From Taudactylus pleione (taxonomy: Eukaryota; Chordata; Amphibia; Anura; Myobatrachidae), in NCBI GenBank assembly GCA_031769625.1, contig JAUIMM010000202.1, forward strand, positions 11,394,001 to 11,458,000: a stretch of 64,000 nt of DNA. Reading direction: 5' to 3'. A program made the translations under genes and the position numbers. The first letter of the stretch is position 1, and each line of letters opens with the position of its first letter. This document shows positions 36,769 through 50,775 of the stretch, one piece after another. Below the pieces are notes generated by a model. The model saw only the letters and a program-made list of their open reading frames with translations. It did not search any database and was not told the origin of the DNA.

Positions 36769-37639
36769 TCGAAAATAGATTCAATTTAAAATGGTGTTTC
36801 CTGACTAGCTAAGCCTCAATCTTTACAGATTGAGGTTTTCCAAAAAGGAGAAAAAGTGCAAACGCACCTGCTAAAGATCCAGCGATGACGGCAAACCTCA
36901 TAGAATGATCCTTCTTCTGACAGGTAACTGCTACTAATGTACATCATCAAGCAGACACTTCCTGCCAATCTGTGTATTGCTTTGATCTTCCAGAGCTTTC
37001 ATCCTACTGATCCTAGAGGTCCAAGGGGTCCAACGTAGTGAACCCTGTCATTTCTCTGCAAGTGACTCAAGTCTCTATCTTCTCAGCAAAATTCTCCTAA
37101 GTTCCATCTTGATCGTAGACAACATTAGCAATGGAGAAGAAGGCCAGCATCAGGGTGGAGACTAGGCAGTAATCAAAGAAAGATTCCTGCTAAATTGGTG
37201 TATTCTACCGCTGTATTACGACGCTTTATTACATTATTTGGCATCATATTTACCTAAGGTTATCTGCCATAGCATTTTGTCCTTATATAAAATGTTGATA
37301 CATCACTGTTATGAATTGTTACCTGCTGCATTTTAGCTTTATGTTTAACATTGTTATATATGTTATACACTTTTTAACTGTATGACACAGCATACTGTGC
37401 TTATATTACCGTCATGCATTGTTTTATTATTTGTACATTACCGCAGTATTATGTTTTAATATTAAGTTGTTATGTAATAGTTATATGTTGTTGACTTAAG
37501 CAATTTTGCTCTGTATATAGCATTGATATGTATAACATTAATACACTGTTATCTTTTGCAAAAATAGTGTTCAATAGAATGATGTATTGTGTTTATACAT
37601 TGTTGTGTTAGAGTAAAAGCTCCTGATTCATTGATTGTC
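36769..37639 (+). repeat. Monomer 43 (short class, type P, nonsense)
   Basis: 871 bp, twin of 35, with GTAACT donor and the same TAG. Confidence 0.95.
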
Positions 37640-38525
37640 TCAAAAACAGATTCAATTTTAAATGGTGTTTCCTAACTAGCTAAGCCTCAATCTTTACAGA
37701 TTGAGGTTTTCCAAAAAGGAGATAAAGTGCAAACGCACCTGCTAAAGATCCAGTGATGACGGCAAACCTCATGAAATGATCCTTCTTCTGACAGGTAAGT
37801 GCTACTAAAGGACATCATCAAGCAGACACTTCCTGCCAAACTACTGTGTATGGCTTTGATCTTCCAGAGCTTTCATCCTACTGATCCTGGAGGTCCATGG
37901 GGTCCAACGTAGTGAACCCTGTCATTACTCTGCAAATGACTCATGTCTCTATTTTCTATGCAAATTTCTCCTAAGTTCTATCTTGACTGTAGACAACATC
38001 AGCAATGAAGAAGGCCAGCCATTTACGTCTCAGCATCAGGGTGGAAACGAAGCAGTAATCAAAGAAAGATTCCTGCTAAATTGGTGTACTCTACCACTGT
38101 ATTATGACGCTTTGTTACATTAATTGGCATCATATTTACCTAATGTTATCTGCTATAGCTTTTTGTCCTTATATAAAATGTTGATGTAGCACTGTTATGA
38201 ATTGTTATCTGCTGCATTTTAGCTTTACGTTTAACATTGTTATATATGTTATACACTTTTTTACTTTATGACACAGCATTATGTGCTTATATTACCGTCA
38301 TGCATTGTTTTATTATTTGTACATTGCCGCAGTATTATGTTTTAATATTAAGTTGTTATGTAATAGTTATATGTTGTTGACCTAAGCAATTTTGCTCTGT
38401 ATATAGCATTGGTATGTATAACATTAATACACTGTTATATTTTGCAAACATAGTGTTCAATAGAATGATGTATTGTGTTTATACATTGTTGTGTTGGAGT
38501 AAAAGCTCCTGATTCGTTGATTGGC
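37640..38525 (+). repeat. Monomer 44 (long class, type Q, nonsense)
   Basis: 886 bp, twin of 36. Confidence 0.95.
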
Positions 38526-39390
38526 TCGAAAATAGATTCAATTTAAAATGGTGTTTCCTGACTAGCTAAGCCTCAATCTTTACAGATTGAGGTTTTCCAA
38601 AAAGGAGAAAAAGTGCAAACGCACCTGCTAAAGATCCAGCGATGACGGCAAACCTCATAGAATGATCCTTCTTCTGACAGGTAAGTGCTACTAAAGGACA
38701 TCATCAAGCAGACACTTCCTGCCAAACTACTGTTTATTGCTTTGATCTTCCAGAGCTTTCATCCTACTGATCCTAGAGGTCCAACATAGTGAACCCTGTC
38801 ATTCCTCTGCAAGTGACTCATGTCTCTAACTTCTCAGCAAAATTCTCCTAAATTCCATCTTGATCGTAGACAACATCAGCAATGGAGAAGAAGACGAGCA
38901 TCAGGGTGGAGACGAAGCAGTAATCAAAGAAAGATTCCTGCTAAATTAGTGTACTCTACCGCTGTATTACGACGCTTTATTACTTTATTTGGCATCATAT
39001 TTACCTAATGTTATCTGCCATAGCATTTTGTCCTTATATAAAATGTTGATGTATCACTGTTATGAATTGTTGTGTGCTGCATTTTAGCTTTATGTTTAAC
39101 ATTGTTATATATGTTATACACTTTTTTACTGTATGACACAGCATAATGTGCTTATATTACCGTCATGCATTGTTTTATTATTTGTACATTGCCGCAGTAT
39201 TATGCTTTAATATTAAGTTGTTATGTAATAGTTATATGTTGTTGACTTAAGCAATTTTGCTCTGTATATAGCATTGATATGTATAACATTAATACAGTGT
39301 TATCTTTTGCAAAAATAGTGTTCAATAGAATGATGTATTGTGTTTGTACATTGTTGTGTTGGAGTAAAAGCTCCTGATTCATTGATTGGC
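38526..39390 (+). repeat. Monomer 45 (short class, -9 bp, nonsense)
   Basis: 865 bp, twin of 37. Confidence 0.95.
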
Positions 39391-40278
39391 TCGAAAATAG
39401 ATTCAATTTAAAATGGTGTTTCCTGACTAGCTAAGCCTCAATCTTTACAGATTGAGGATTTCCAAAAAGGAGAAAAAGTGCAAATGCACCTGCTAAAGAT
39501 CCAGCGATGACGGCAAACCTCATAGAATGATCCTTCTTCTGACAGGTAAGTGCTACTAAAGGACGTCATCAAGCAGACACTTCCTGCCAAAATACTGTGT
39601 ATTGCTTTGATCTTCCAGAACTTTCATCCTACTGATTCTGGAGGTCCATGGGATCCAACTTAGTGAACCCTGTCATTACTCTGCAAATGACTCATGTCTC
39701 TATCTTCTCAGCAAAATTCTCCTAAGTTCCATCTTGACTGTAGACAACATAAGTAATGAAGTAGGCCAGCCATTTACGTCTCAGCATCAGGGTGGAGACG
39801 AAGCAGTAATCAAAGAAAGATGCCTGCTAAATTGGTGTACTCTACCGCTGTATTACGACGCTTTATTACATTATTTGGCATCATATTTACCTAATGTTAT
39901 CTGCCATAGAATTTTGTCCTTATATAAAATGTTGATGTATCACTGTTATGAATTGTTATCTGCTGCATTTTAGCTTTATGTTTAACATTGTTATATATGT
40001 TATACACTTTTTTACTGTATGACACAGCATAATGTGCTTATATTACCGTCATGCATTGTCTTTATTATTTGTATATTGCCGCAGTATTATGTTTTAATAT
40101 TAAATTGTTATGTAATAGTTATATGTTGTTGACTTAAGCAATTTTGCCTCTGTATATAGCATTGATATGTATAACATTAATACACTGTTACCTTTTGCAA
40201 AAATAGTGTTCACTAGAATGATGTATTGTGTTTATACATTGTTGTGTTGGAGTAAAAGCTCCTGATTCATTGATTGGC
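39391..40278 (+). repeat. Monomer 46 (long class)
   Basis: 888 bp. Twin of 38 except for its last part (ttttgcctctg, gttaccttttgc, gttcactag). Confidence 0.95.
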
Positions 40279-41164
40279 TCGAAAATAGATTCAATTTAAA
40301 ATGGTGTTTCCTGACTAGCTAAGCCTCAATCTTTACAGATTGAGGTTTTCCAAAAAGGAGAAAAAGTGCAAACGCACCTGCTAAAGATCCAGCGATGACG
40401 GCAAACCTCATAGAATGATCCTTCATCTGACAGGTAAGTGCTACTAAAGGACGTCATCAAGCAGACACTTCCTGCCAAAATACTGTGTATTACTTTGATC
40501 TTACATAACATTCATCCTACTGATTCTGGAGGTCCAAGGGATCCAACGTAGTGAACTGTGTCATTACTCTGCAAATGACTCATGTCTCTATCTTCTCAGC
40601 AAAATTCTCCTAAGTTCCATCTTGACTGTAGACAACATCAGCAATGAAAAAGGCCAGCCATTTACGTCTCAGCATCAGGGTGGAGACGAAGCAGTAATCA
40701 AAAAAAGATTCCTGCTAAATTGTTGTACTCTACTGCTGTATTACGACACTTTATCACATTATTTGGCATCATATTTACCTAATGTTATCTGCCATAGCAT
40801 TTTGTCCTTATATAAAATGTTGATGTATCACTGTTATGAATTGTTATCTGCTGCATTTTAGCTTTATGTTTAACATTGTTATATATGTTATACACTTTTT
40901 TACTGTATGACACAGCATAATGTGCTTATATTACCGTCATGCATTGTTTTAATATTTGTACATTGCCGCAGTATTATGCTTTAATATTAAGTTGTTATGT
41001 AATAGTTATATGTTGTTGACTTAAGCAATTTTGCTCTGTATATAGCATTGATATGTATAACATTAATACACTGTTATCTTTTGCAAAAATAGTGTTCAAT
41101 AGAATGATGTATTGTGTTTATACATTGTTGTGTTGGAGTAAAAGCTCCTGATTCATTGATTGGC
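40279..41164 (+). repeat. Monomer 47 (long class, acceptor lost)
   Basis: 886 bp. The first acceptor is destroyed (gatcttacataac instead of cttccag). Counterpart of 54. Confidence 0.95.
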
Positions 41165-42030
41165 TCAAAAATAGATTCAATTTAAAATGATGTTTCCTGA
41201 CTAGCTAAGCCTCAATCTTTACAGATTGAGGTTTTCCAAAAAGGTGAAAAAGTGCAAACGCACCTGCTAAAGATCCAGCGATGATGGCAAACCTCATAGA
41301 ATGATCCTTCATCTGACAGGTAAGTGCTACTAAAGGACATCATCAAGCAGACACTTCCTGCCAATCTACTGTGTATTGCTTTGATCTTCCAGAGCTTTCA
41401 TCCTACTGATCCTAGAGGTCCAACGTAGTGAACCCAGTCATTCCTCTGCAAGTGACTCATGTCTCTATCTTCTCAGCAAAATTCTCCTAAGTTCCATCTT
41501 GATTGTAGACAACATCAGCAATGGAGAAGAAGGCCAGCATCAGGGTGGAGACGAAGCAGTAATCAAAGAAAGATTCCTGCTAAATTGGTGTACTCTACCG
41601 CTGTATTACGACGCTTTATTAAATTGTTTGGCATCATATTTACCTAATGTTATCTGCCATAGTATTTTGTCCTTATATAAAATGTTGATATATCACTGTT
41701 ATGAATTGTTATCTGCTACATTTTAACTTTATGTTTAACATTGTTATATATGTTATACACTTTTTTACTGTATGACACAGCATAATGTGCTTATATTACT
41801 GTCATGCATTGTCTTTATTATTTGTACATTGCCGCAGTATTATGTTTTAATATTAAATTGTTATGTAATAGTTTTATGTTGTTTACTTAAGCAATTTTGC
41901 CTCTGTATATAGCATTGATATGTATAACATTAATACACTGTTATCTTTTGCAAAAATAGTGTTCAATAGAATGATGTATTGTGTTTATACATTGTTGTGT
42001 TGGAGTAAATGTTCCTGATTCCTTGATTGC
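41165..42030 (+). repeat. Monomer 48 (short class, -9 bp)
   Basis: 866 bp. Counterpart of 55; relative of 31 and 39. Confidence 0.95.
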
Positions 42031-42901
42031 TCGAAAATAGATTCAATTTAAAATGGTGTTTCCTGACTAGCAAAGCCTGAATCTTTACAGATTGAGGTTT
42101 TCCAAAAAGGAGAAAAAGTGCAAACGCACCTGCTAAATATCCAGCGATGACGGCAAACCTCATGGAATGATCCTTCTTCTGACAGGTAAGTGCTACTAAA
42201 GGACGTCATCAAGCAGACACTTCCTGCCAAAATACTGTGTATTGCTTTGATCTTCCAGAACTTTCATCCTACTGATCCTGGAGGTCCATGGGATCCAACG
42301 TAGTGAACCCTGTCATTCCTCTGCAAATCTTCTCAGCAAAATTCTCCTAAGTTCCATCTTGACTGTAGACAACATCAGCAGTGAAAAAGGCCAGCCATTT
42401 ACATCTCAACATCAGGGTGGAGACGAAGCAGTAATCAAAGAAAGATTCCTGCTAAATTTGTGTACTCTACTGCTGTATTACGACACTTTATTACATTGTT
42501 TGGCATCATATTTAGATAATGTTATCTGCCATAGCATTTTGTCCTTATATAAAATGTTGATGTATCACTGTTATGAATTGTTATCTGCTGCATTTTAAAT
42601 TTATGTTTAACATTGTTATATATGTTATACACTTTTTTACTGTATGATACAGCATAATGTGCTTATATTACCGTCAAGCATTGTTTTATTATTTGTACAT
42701 TGCCGCAGTATTACGTTTTAATATTAAATTGTTATGTAATAGTTATATGTTGTTGACTTAAGCAATTTTGCTCTGTATATAGCTTTGATATGTATAACAT
42801 TAATACACTGTTATCTTTTGCAAAAAAAGTGTTCAATAGAATGATGTATTGTGTTTATACATTGTTGTGTTGGAGTAAAAGCTCCTGATTCATTGATTGG
42901 C
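42031..42901 (+). repeat. Monomer 49 (long class, -15 bp)
   Basis: 871 bp. Counterpart of 56; relative of 33 and 41. Confidence 0.95.
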
Positions 42902-43776
42902 TCGAAAATAGATTCAATTTAAAATGGTGTTTCCTGACTAGCTAAGCCTCAATCTTTACAGATTGAGGTTTTCCAAAAAGGAGAAAAAGTGCAAACGCAC
43001 CTGCTAAAGATCCAGCGATGATGGCAAAAATCATAGAATGATCCTTCTTCTGACAGGTAAGTGCTACTAAAGGACATCATCAAGCAGACACTTCCTGCCA
43101 AACTACTCTGTATTGCTTTGATCTTCCAGAGCTTTCATCCTACTGATCCTAGAGGTCCAAGGGGTCCAACGTAGTGAACCCTGTCATTCCTCTGCAAGTG
43201 ACTCATGTCTCTATCTTCTCAGCAAAATTCTCCTAAGTTCCATCTTCATCGTAGACAACACCAGCAATGGAGAAGAAGGCCAGCATCAGGGTGGAGACAA
43301 AGCAGTAATCAAAGAAAGATTCCTGCTAAATTGGTGTACTCTACCGCTGTATTACGATGCTTTATTACATTATTTGGCATCATATTTACCTAAGGTTATC
43401 TGCCATTGCATTTTGTCCTTATATAAAATGTTGATGTATCACTGTTAAGAATTGTTATCTGCTGCATTTTAGCTTTATGTTTAACATTGTTATATGTGTT
43501 ATACACTTTTTTGTTGTATAACACAGCATAATGTGCTTATATTACCGTCATGCATTGTATTATTATTTGTACATTGCTGCAGTATTATGTTTTAATATTA
43601 AGTAGTTATGTAATAGTTATATGTTGATGACTTAAGCAATTTTGCCTCTGTATATAGCATTGATATGTATAACATTAATACACTGTTATCTTTTGCAAAA
43701 ATAGTGTTCAATAGAATGATGTATTGTGTTTATACATTGTTGTGTTGGAGTAAAAGCTCCTGATTCATTGATTGGC
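42902..43776 (+). repeat. Monomer 50 (short class, nonsense)
   Basis: 875 bp. Counterpart of 57; TAA after cactgt. The minus-strand small frame has a changed second codon (gcaaaaatcat). Confidence 0.95.
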
Positions 43777-44662
43777 TCGAAAATAGATTCAATTTAAAAT
43801 GGTGATTCCTGACTAGCTAAGCCTCAATCTTTACAGATTGAGGTTTTCCAAAAAGGAGAAAAAGTGCAAACGCACCTGCTAAAGATCCAGCGATGACGGC
43901 AAACCTCATAGAATGATCCTTCTTCTGACAGGTAAGTGCTACTAAAGGACGTCATCAAGCAGACACTTCCTGCCAAAATACTGTGTATTACTTTGATCTT
44001 CCAGAACATTCATCCTACTGATTCTGGAGGTCCATGGGATCCAACGTAGTGAACCGTGTCATTACTCTGCAAATGACTCATGTCTCTATCTTCTCAGCAA
44101 AATTCTCCTAAGTTCCATCTTGACTGTAGACAACATCAGCAATGAAAGAGGCCAGCCATTTACGTCTCAGCATCAGGGTGGAGACGAAGCAGTAATCAAA
44201 AAAAGATTCCTGCTAAATTGTTGTACTCTACTGCTGTATTACGACACTTTATCACATTATTTGGCATCATATTTACCTAATGTTATCTGCCATAGCATTT
44301 TGTCCTTATATAAAATGTTGATGTATCACTGTTATGAATTGTTATCTGCTGCATTTTAGCTTTATGTTTAACATTGTTATATATGTTATACACTTTTTTA
44401 CTGTATGACACAGCATAATGTGCTTATATTACCGTCATGCATTGTTTTAATATTTGTACATTGCCGCAGTATTATGCTTTAATATTAAGTTGTTATGTAA
44501 TAGTTATATGTTGTTGACTTAAGCAATTTTGCTCTGTATATAGTATTGATATGTATAACATTAATACACTATTATCTTTTGCAAAAATAGTGTTCAATAG
44601 AATGATGTATTGTGTTTATATATTGTTGTGTTGGAGTAAAAGCTCCTGATTCATTGATTGGC
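43777..44662 (+). repeat. Monomer 51 (long class)
   Basis: 886 bp. Same family as 30, 47 and 54. Confidence 0.95.
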
Positions 44663-45527
44663 TCGAAAAAAGATTCAATTTAAAATGGTGTTTCCTGACT
44701 AGCTAAGCCTCAATCTTTACAGATTGAGGTTTTCCAAAAAGGAGAAAAAGTGCAAACGCACCTGCTAAAGATCCAGCGATGACGGCAAACCTCATAGAAT
44801 GATCCTTCTTCTGACAGGTAAGTGCTACTAAAGGACATCATCAAGCAGACACTTCCTGCCAATCTACTGTGTATTGCTTTGATCTTCCAGAGCTTTCATC
44901 CTACTGATCCTAAAGGTCCAACGTAGTGAACCCTGTCATTCCTCTGCAAGTGACTCATGTCTCTATCTTCTCAGCAAAATTCTCCTAAGTTCCATCTTGA
45001 CTGTAGACAACATCAGCAATGGAGAAGAAGGCCAGCATCAGGGTGGAGACGAAGCAGTAATCAAAGAAAGATTCCTGCTAAATTGGTGTACTCTACCGCT
45101 GTATTACGACGCTTTATTACTTTATTTGGCATCATATTTACCTAATGTTATCTGCCATAGCATTTTGTCATTATATAAAATGTTGATGTATCACTGTAAT
45201 GAATTGTTATCTGCTACATTTTAGCTTTATGTTTAACATTGTTATATATGTTATACACTTTTTTACTGTATGACACAGCATAATGTGCTTATATTACCGT
45301 CATGCATTGTTATATTATTTGTACATTGCCGCAGTATTATGTTTTAATATTAAGTTGTTATGTAATAGTTATATGTTGTTGACTTAAGCAATTTTGCTCT
45401 GTATATAGCAATGATATGTATAACATTAATACACTGTTATCTTTTGCAAAAATAGTGTTCAATAGAATGATGTATTGTGTTTATACATTGTTGTGTTTGA
45501 GTATAAGCTCCTGATTCCTTGATTGAC
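44663..45527 (+). repeat. Monomer 52 (short class, -9 bp)
   Basis: 865 bp. Close to monomer 22. Confidence 0.95.
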
Positions 45528-46411
45528 TCGAAAATAGATCAAATTTAAAAGTGTTTCCTGACTAGCTAAGCCTCAATCTTTAGAGATTGAGGTTTTCCAA
45601 AAAGGAGAAATAGTGCAAACGCACCTGCTAAAGATCCAGCGATGACAGCAAACCTCATGGAATGATCGTTCTTCTAACAGGTAAGTGCTACTAAAGGACA
45701 TCATCAAGCAGACACTTCCTGCCAAAATACTGTGTATTGCTTTGATCTTCCAGAGCTTTCATCCTACTGATCCTGGAGGTCAATGGGGTCCAACGTAGTA
45801 AAGCCTGTCATTACTCTGCAAATGACTCATGTCTCTATTTTCTCAGCAAAATTCTCCTAAGTTCCATCTTGACTGTAGACAACATAAGTAATGAAGTAGG
45901 CCAGCCATTTACGTCTCAGCATCAGGGTGGAGACGTAGCAGTAATCAAAGAAAGATGCCTGCTAAATTGGTGTACTCTACTGCTCTATTACGACGCTTTA
46001 TTACATTATTTGGCATCATATTTACCTAATGTTATCTGCCATAGCATTTTGTCCCTATATAAAATGTTGATGTATCACTGTTATGAATTGTTATCGGCTG
46101 CATTTCAGCTTTATGTTTAACATTGTTATATATGTAATACACTTTTTTACTGTATGACACAGCATAATGTGCTTATATTACCGTCATGCATTGTTTTATT
46201 ATTTGTACATTGCCGCAGTATTATGTTTTAATATTAAGTTGTTATGTAATAGTTATATGTTGTTGACTTAAGCAATTTTGCTCTGTATATAGCATTGATA
46301 TGTATAACATTAATACACTGTTATCTTTTGCAAAAATAGTGTTCAATAGAATGATGTATTGTGTTTATACATTGTTGTGTTGGAGTAAAAGCTCCTGATT
46401 CATTGATTGGC
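45528..46411 (+). repeat. Monomer 53 (long class)
   Basis: 884 bp. Left part like monomer 23; right part ends the frame as TTT CAG then TAA (46118-46120). Confidence 0.95.
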
Positions 46412-47296
46412 TCGAAAATAGATTCAATTTAAAATGGTGTTTCCTGACTAGCTAAGCCTCAATCTTTACAGATTGTGGTTTTCCAAAAAGGAGAAAAAGT
46501 GCAAACGCACCTGCTAAAGATCCAGCGATGACTGCAAACCTCATAGAATGATCCTTCTTCTGACAGGTAAGTGCTACTAAAGGACGTCATCAAGCAGACA
46601 CTTCCTGCCAAAATACTGTGTATTACTTTGATCTTCCAGAACATTCATCCTACTGATTCTGGAGGTCCATGGGATCCAACGTAGTGAACCGTGTCATTAC
46701 TCTGCAAATGACTCATGTCTCTATATTCTCAGCAAAATTCTCCTAAGTTCCATCTTGACTGTACACAACATCAGCAATGAAAAAGGCCAGCCATTTACGT
46801 CTCAGCATCAGGGTGGAGACGAAGCAGTAATCAAAAAAGATTCCTGCTAAATTGTTGTACTCTACTGCTGTATTACGACACTTTATCACATTATTTGGCA
46901 TCATATTTACCTAATGTTATCTGCCATAGCATTTTGTCCTTATATAAAATGTTGATGTATCACTGTTATGAATTGTTATCTGCTGCATTTTAGCTTTATG
47001 TTTAACATTGTTATATATGTTATACACTTTTTTACTGTATGACACAGCATAATGTGCTTATATTACCGTCATGCATTGTTTTAATATTTGTACATTGCCG
47101 CAGTATTATGCTTTAATATTAAGTTGTTATGTAATAGTTATATGTTGTTGACTTAAGCAATTTTGCTCTGTATATAGTATTGATATGTATAACATTAATA
47201 CACTGTTATCTTTTGCAAAAATAGTGTTCAATAGAATGATGTATTGTGTTTATACATTGTTGTGTTGGAGTAAAAGCTCCTGATTCATTGATTGGC
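46412..47296 (+). repeat. Monomer 54 (long class, frameshift)
   Basis: 885 bp. A 1-bp loss in the A run near 46835 shifts the open frame. Hairpin mismatch gattgtgg. Confidence 0.95.
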
Positions 47297-48162
47297 TCGA
47301 AAATAGATTCAATTTAAAATGGTGTTTCCTGACTAGCTAAGCCTCAATCTTTACAGATTGAGGTTTTCCAAAAAGGAGAAAAAGTGCAAACGCACCTGCT
47401 AAAGATCCAGTGATGATGGCAAACCTCATAGAATGATCCTTCATCTGACAGGTAAGTGCTACTAAAGGACATCATCAAGCAGACACTTCCTGCCAATCTA
47501 CTGTGTATTGCTTTGATCTTCCAGAGCTTTCATCCTACTGATCCTAGAGGTCCAACGTAGTGAACCCTGTCATTCCTCTGCAAGTGACTCATGTCTCTAT
47601 CTTCTCAGCAAAATTCTCCTAAGTTCCATCTTGATTGTAGACAACATCAGCAATGGAGAAGAAGGCCAGCATCAGGGTGGAGACGAAGCAGTAATCAAAG
47701 AAAGATTCCTGCTAAATTGGTGAACTCTACCGCTGTATTACGACGCTTTATTAAATTGTTTGGCATCATATTTACCTAATGTTATCTGCCATAGTATTTT
47801 GTCCTTATATAAAATCTTGATATATCACTGTTATGAATTGTTATCTGCTACATTTTAACTTTATGTTTAACATTGTTATATATGTTATACACTTTTTTAC
47901 TGTATGACACAGCATAATGTGCTTATATTACTGTCATGCATTGTCTTTATTATTTGTACATTGCTGCAGTATTATGTTTTAATATTAAATTGTTATGTAA
48001 TAGTTTTATGTTGTTTACTTAAGCAATTTTGCCTCTGTATATAGCATTGATATGTATAACATTAATACACTGTTATCTTTTGCAAAAATAGTGTTCAATA
48101 GAATGATGTATTGTGTTTATACATTGTTGTGTTGGAGTAAATGCTCCTGATTCCTTGATTGC
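47297..48162 (+). repeat. Monomer 55 (short class, -9 bp, nonsense)
   Basis: 866 bp. TGA at 47721-47723 (ttggtgaac). Confidence 0.95.
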
Positions 48163-49030
48163 TCGAAAATAGATTCAATTTAAAATGGTGTTTCCTGACT
48201 AGCAAAGCCTGAATCTTTACAGATTGAGGTTTTCCAAAAAGGAGAAAAAGTACAAACGCACCTGCTAAATATCCAGCGATGACGGCAAACCTCATAGAAT
48301 GATCCTTCTTCTGACAGGTAAGTGCTACTAAAGGACGTCATCAAGCAGACACTTCCTGCCAAAATACTGTGTATTGCTTTGATCTTCCAGAACTTTCATC
48401 CTACTGATCCTGGAGGTCCATGGGATCCAACGTAGTGAACCCTGTCATTACTCTGCAAATCTTCTCAGCAAAATTCTCCTAAGTTCCATCTTGACTGTAG
48501 ACAACATCAGCAGTGAAAAAGGCCAGCCATTTACGTCTCAACATCAGGGTGGAGACGAAGCAGTAATCAAAGAAAGATTCCTGCTAAATTTGTGTACTCT
48601 ACTGCTGTATTACGACACTTTATTACATTGTTTGGCATCATATTTAGATGTTATCTGCCATAGCATTTTGTCCTTATATAAAATGTTGATGTATCACTGT
48701 TATGAATTGTTATCTGCTGCATTTTAGATTTATGTTTAACATTGTTATATATGTTATACACTTTTTTACTGTATGATACAGCATAATGTGCTTATATTAC
48801 CGTCAAGCATTGTTTTATTATTTGTACATTGCCGCAGTATTACATTATAATATTAAATTGTTATGTAATAGTTATATGTTGTTGACTTAAGCAATTTTGC
48901 TCTGTATATAGCATTGATATGTATAACATTAATACACTGTTATCTTTTGCAAAAAAAGTGTTCAATAGAATGATGCATTGTGTTTATACATTGTTGTGTT
49001 GGAGTAAAAGCTCCTGATTCATTGATTGGC
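48163..49030 (+). repeat. Monomer 56 (long class, -15 and -3 bp)
   Basis: 868 bp. Relative of 33, 41 and 49 with a further in-frame 3-bp loss (ttagatgttatc). Confidence 0.95.
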
Positions 49031-49904
49031 TCGAAAATAGATTCAATTTAAAATGGTGTTTCCTGACTAGCTAAGCCTCAATCTTTACAGATTGAGGTTT
49101 TCCAAAAAGGAGAAAAAGTGCAAACGCACCTGCTAAAGATCCAGCAATGATGGCAAACCGCATAGAATGATCCTTCTTCTGACAGGTAAGTGCTACTAAA
49201 GGACATCATCAAGCAGACACTTCCTGCCAAACTACTGTGTATTGCTTTGATCTTCCAGAGCTTTCATCCTACTGTTCCTAGAGGTCCAAGGGGTCCAACG
49301 TAGTGAACCCTGTCATTCCTCTGCAAGTGACTCATGTCTCTATCTTCTGAGCAAAATTCTCCTAAGTTCCATCTTCATCGTAGACAACACCAGCAATGGA
49401 GAAGAAGGCCAGCATCAGGGTGAAGACGAAGCAGTAATCAAAGAAAGATTCCTGCTAAATTGGTGTACTCTACCGCTGTATTACGACGCTTTATTACATT
49501 ATTTGGCATCATATTTACCTAAGGTTATCTGCCATTGCATTTTGTCCTTATATAAAATGTTGATGTATCACTGTTAAGAATTGTTATCTGCTGCATTTTA
49601 GCTTTATGTTTAACATTGTTATATGTGTTATACACTTTTTTGTTGTATGACACAGCATAATGTGCTTATATTACCGTCATGCATTGTATTATTATTTGTA
49701 CATTGCTGCAGTATTATGTTTTAATATTAAGTAGTTATGTAATAGTTATATGTTGTTGACTTAAGCAATTTTGCTCTGTATATAGCATTGATATGTATAA
49801 CATTAATACACTGTTATCTTTTGCAAAAATAGTGTTCAATAGAATGATGTATTGTGTTTATACATTGTTGTGTTGGAGTAAAAGCTCCTGATTCATTGAT
49901 TGGC
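49031..49904 (+). repeat. Monomer 57 (short class, nonsense)
   Basis: 874 bp. Relative of 34, 42 and 50; TAA after cactgt. Confidence 0.95.
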
Positions 49905-50775
49905 TCGAAAATAGATTCAATTTAAAATGGTGTTTCCAGACTAGCTAAGCCTCAATCTTTACAGATTGAGGTTTTCCAAAAAGGAGAAAAAGTGCAAACG
50001 CACCTGCTAAAGATCCAGCGATGACTGCAAACCTCATAGAATGATCCTTCTTCTGACAGGTAACTGCTACTAATGTACATCATCAAGCAGACACTTCCTG
50101 CCAATCTGTGTATTGCTTTGATCTTCCAGAGCTTTCATCCTACTGATCCTAGAGGTCCAAGGGGTCCAACGTAGTGAACCCTGTCATTCCTCTGCAAGTG
50201 ACTCATGTCTCTATCTTCTCAGCAAAATTCTCCTAAGTTCCATCTTGATCGTAGACAACATCAGCAATGGAGAAGAAGGCCAGCATCAGGGTGGAGACGA
50301 GGCAGTAATCAAAGAAAGATTCCTGCTAAATTGGTGTATTCTACCGCTGTATTACGACGCTTTATTACATTATTTGGCATCATATTTACCTAAGGTTATC
50401 TGCCATAGCATTTTGTCCTTATATAAAATGTTGATATATCACTGTTATGAATTGTTACCTGCTGCATTTTATCTTTATGTTTAACATTGTTATATATGTT
50501 ATACACTTTTTTACTGTATGACACAGCATACTGTGCTTATATTACCGTCATGCATTGTTTTATTATTTGTACATTGCCGCAGTATTATGTTTTAATATTA
50601 AGTTGTTATGTAATAGTTATATGTTGTTGACTTAAGCAATTTTGCTCTGTATATAGCATTGATATGTATAACATTAATACACTGTTATCTTTTGCAAACA
50701 TAGTGTTCAATAGAATGATGTATTGGGTTTATACATTGTTGTGTTGGAGCAAAAGCTCCTGATTCATTGATTGGC
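49905..50775 (+). repeat. Monomer 58 (short class, type P)
   Basis: 871 bp. GTAACT donor. Unlike 35 and 43 the open frame is intact (gagacgaggcag). Confidence 0.95.

Larger units (their letters stand above)
33287..40278 (+). repeat. Eight-monomer block, copy 2 (monomers 39-46)
   Basis: 6992 bp, directly adjacent to copy 1 in the same orientation. Shared nonsense mutations (35/43, 36/44, 37/45) confirm descent by duplication. Confidence 0.95.
40279..43776 (+). repeat. Four-monomer block, copy 1 (monomers 47-50)
   Basis: Corresponds to 46412-49904 at a spacing of 6129-6133 bp. The order of types (acceptor-region variant, -9, -15, TAA-bearing) is the same. Confidence 0.85.
46412..49904 (+). 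repeat. Four-monomer block, copy 2 (monomers 54-57)
   Basis: Second copy of 40279-43776. It has gained a frameshift in 54, a TGA in 55 and a 3-bp loss in 56. Confidence 0.85.
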
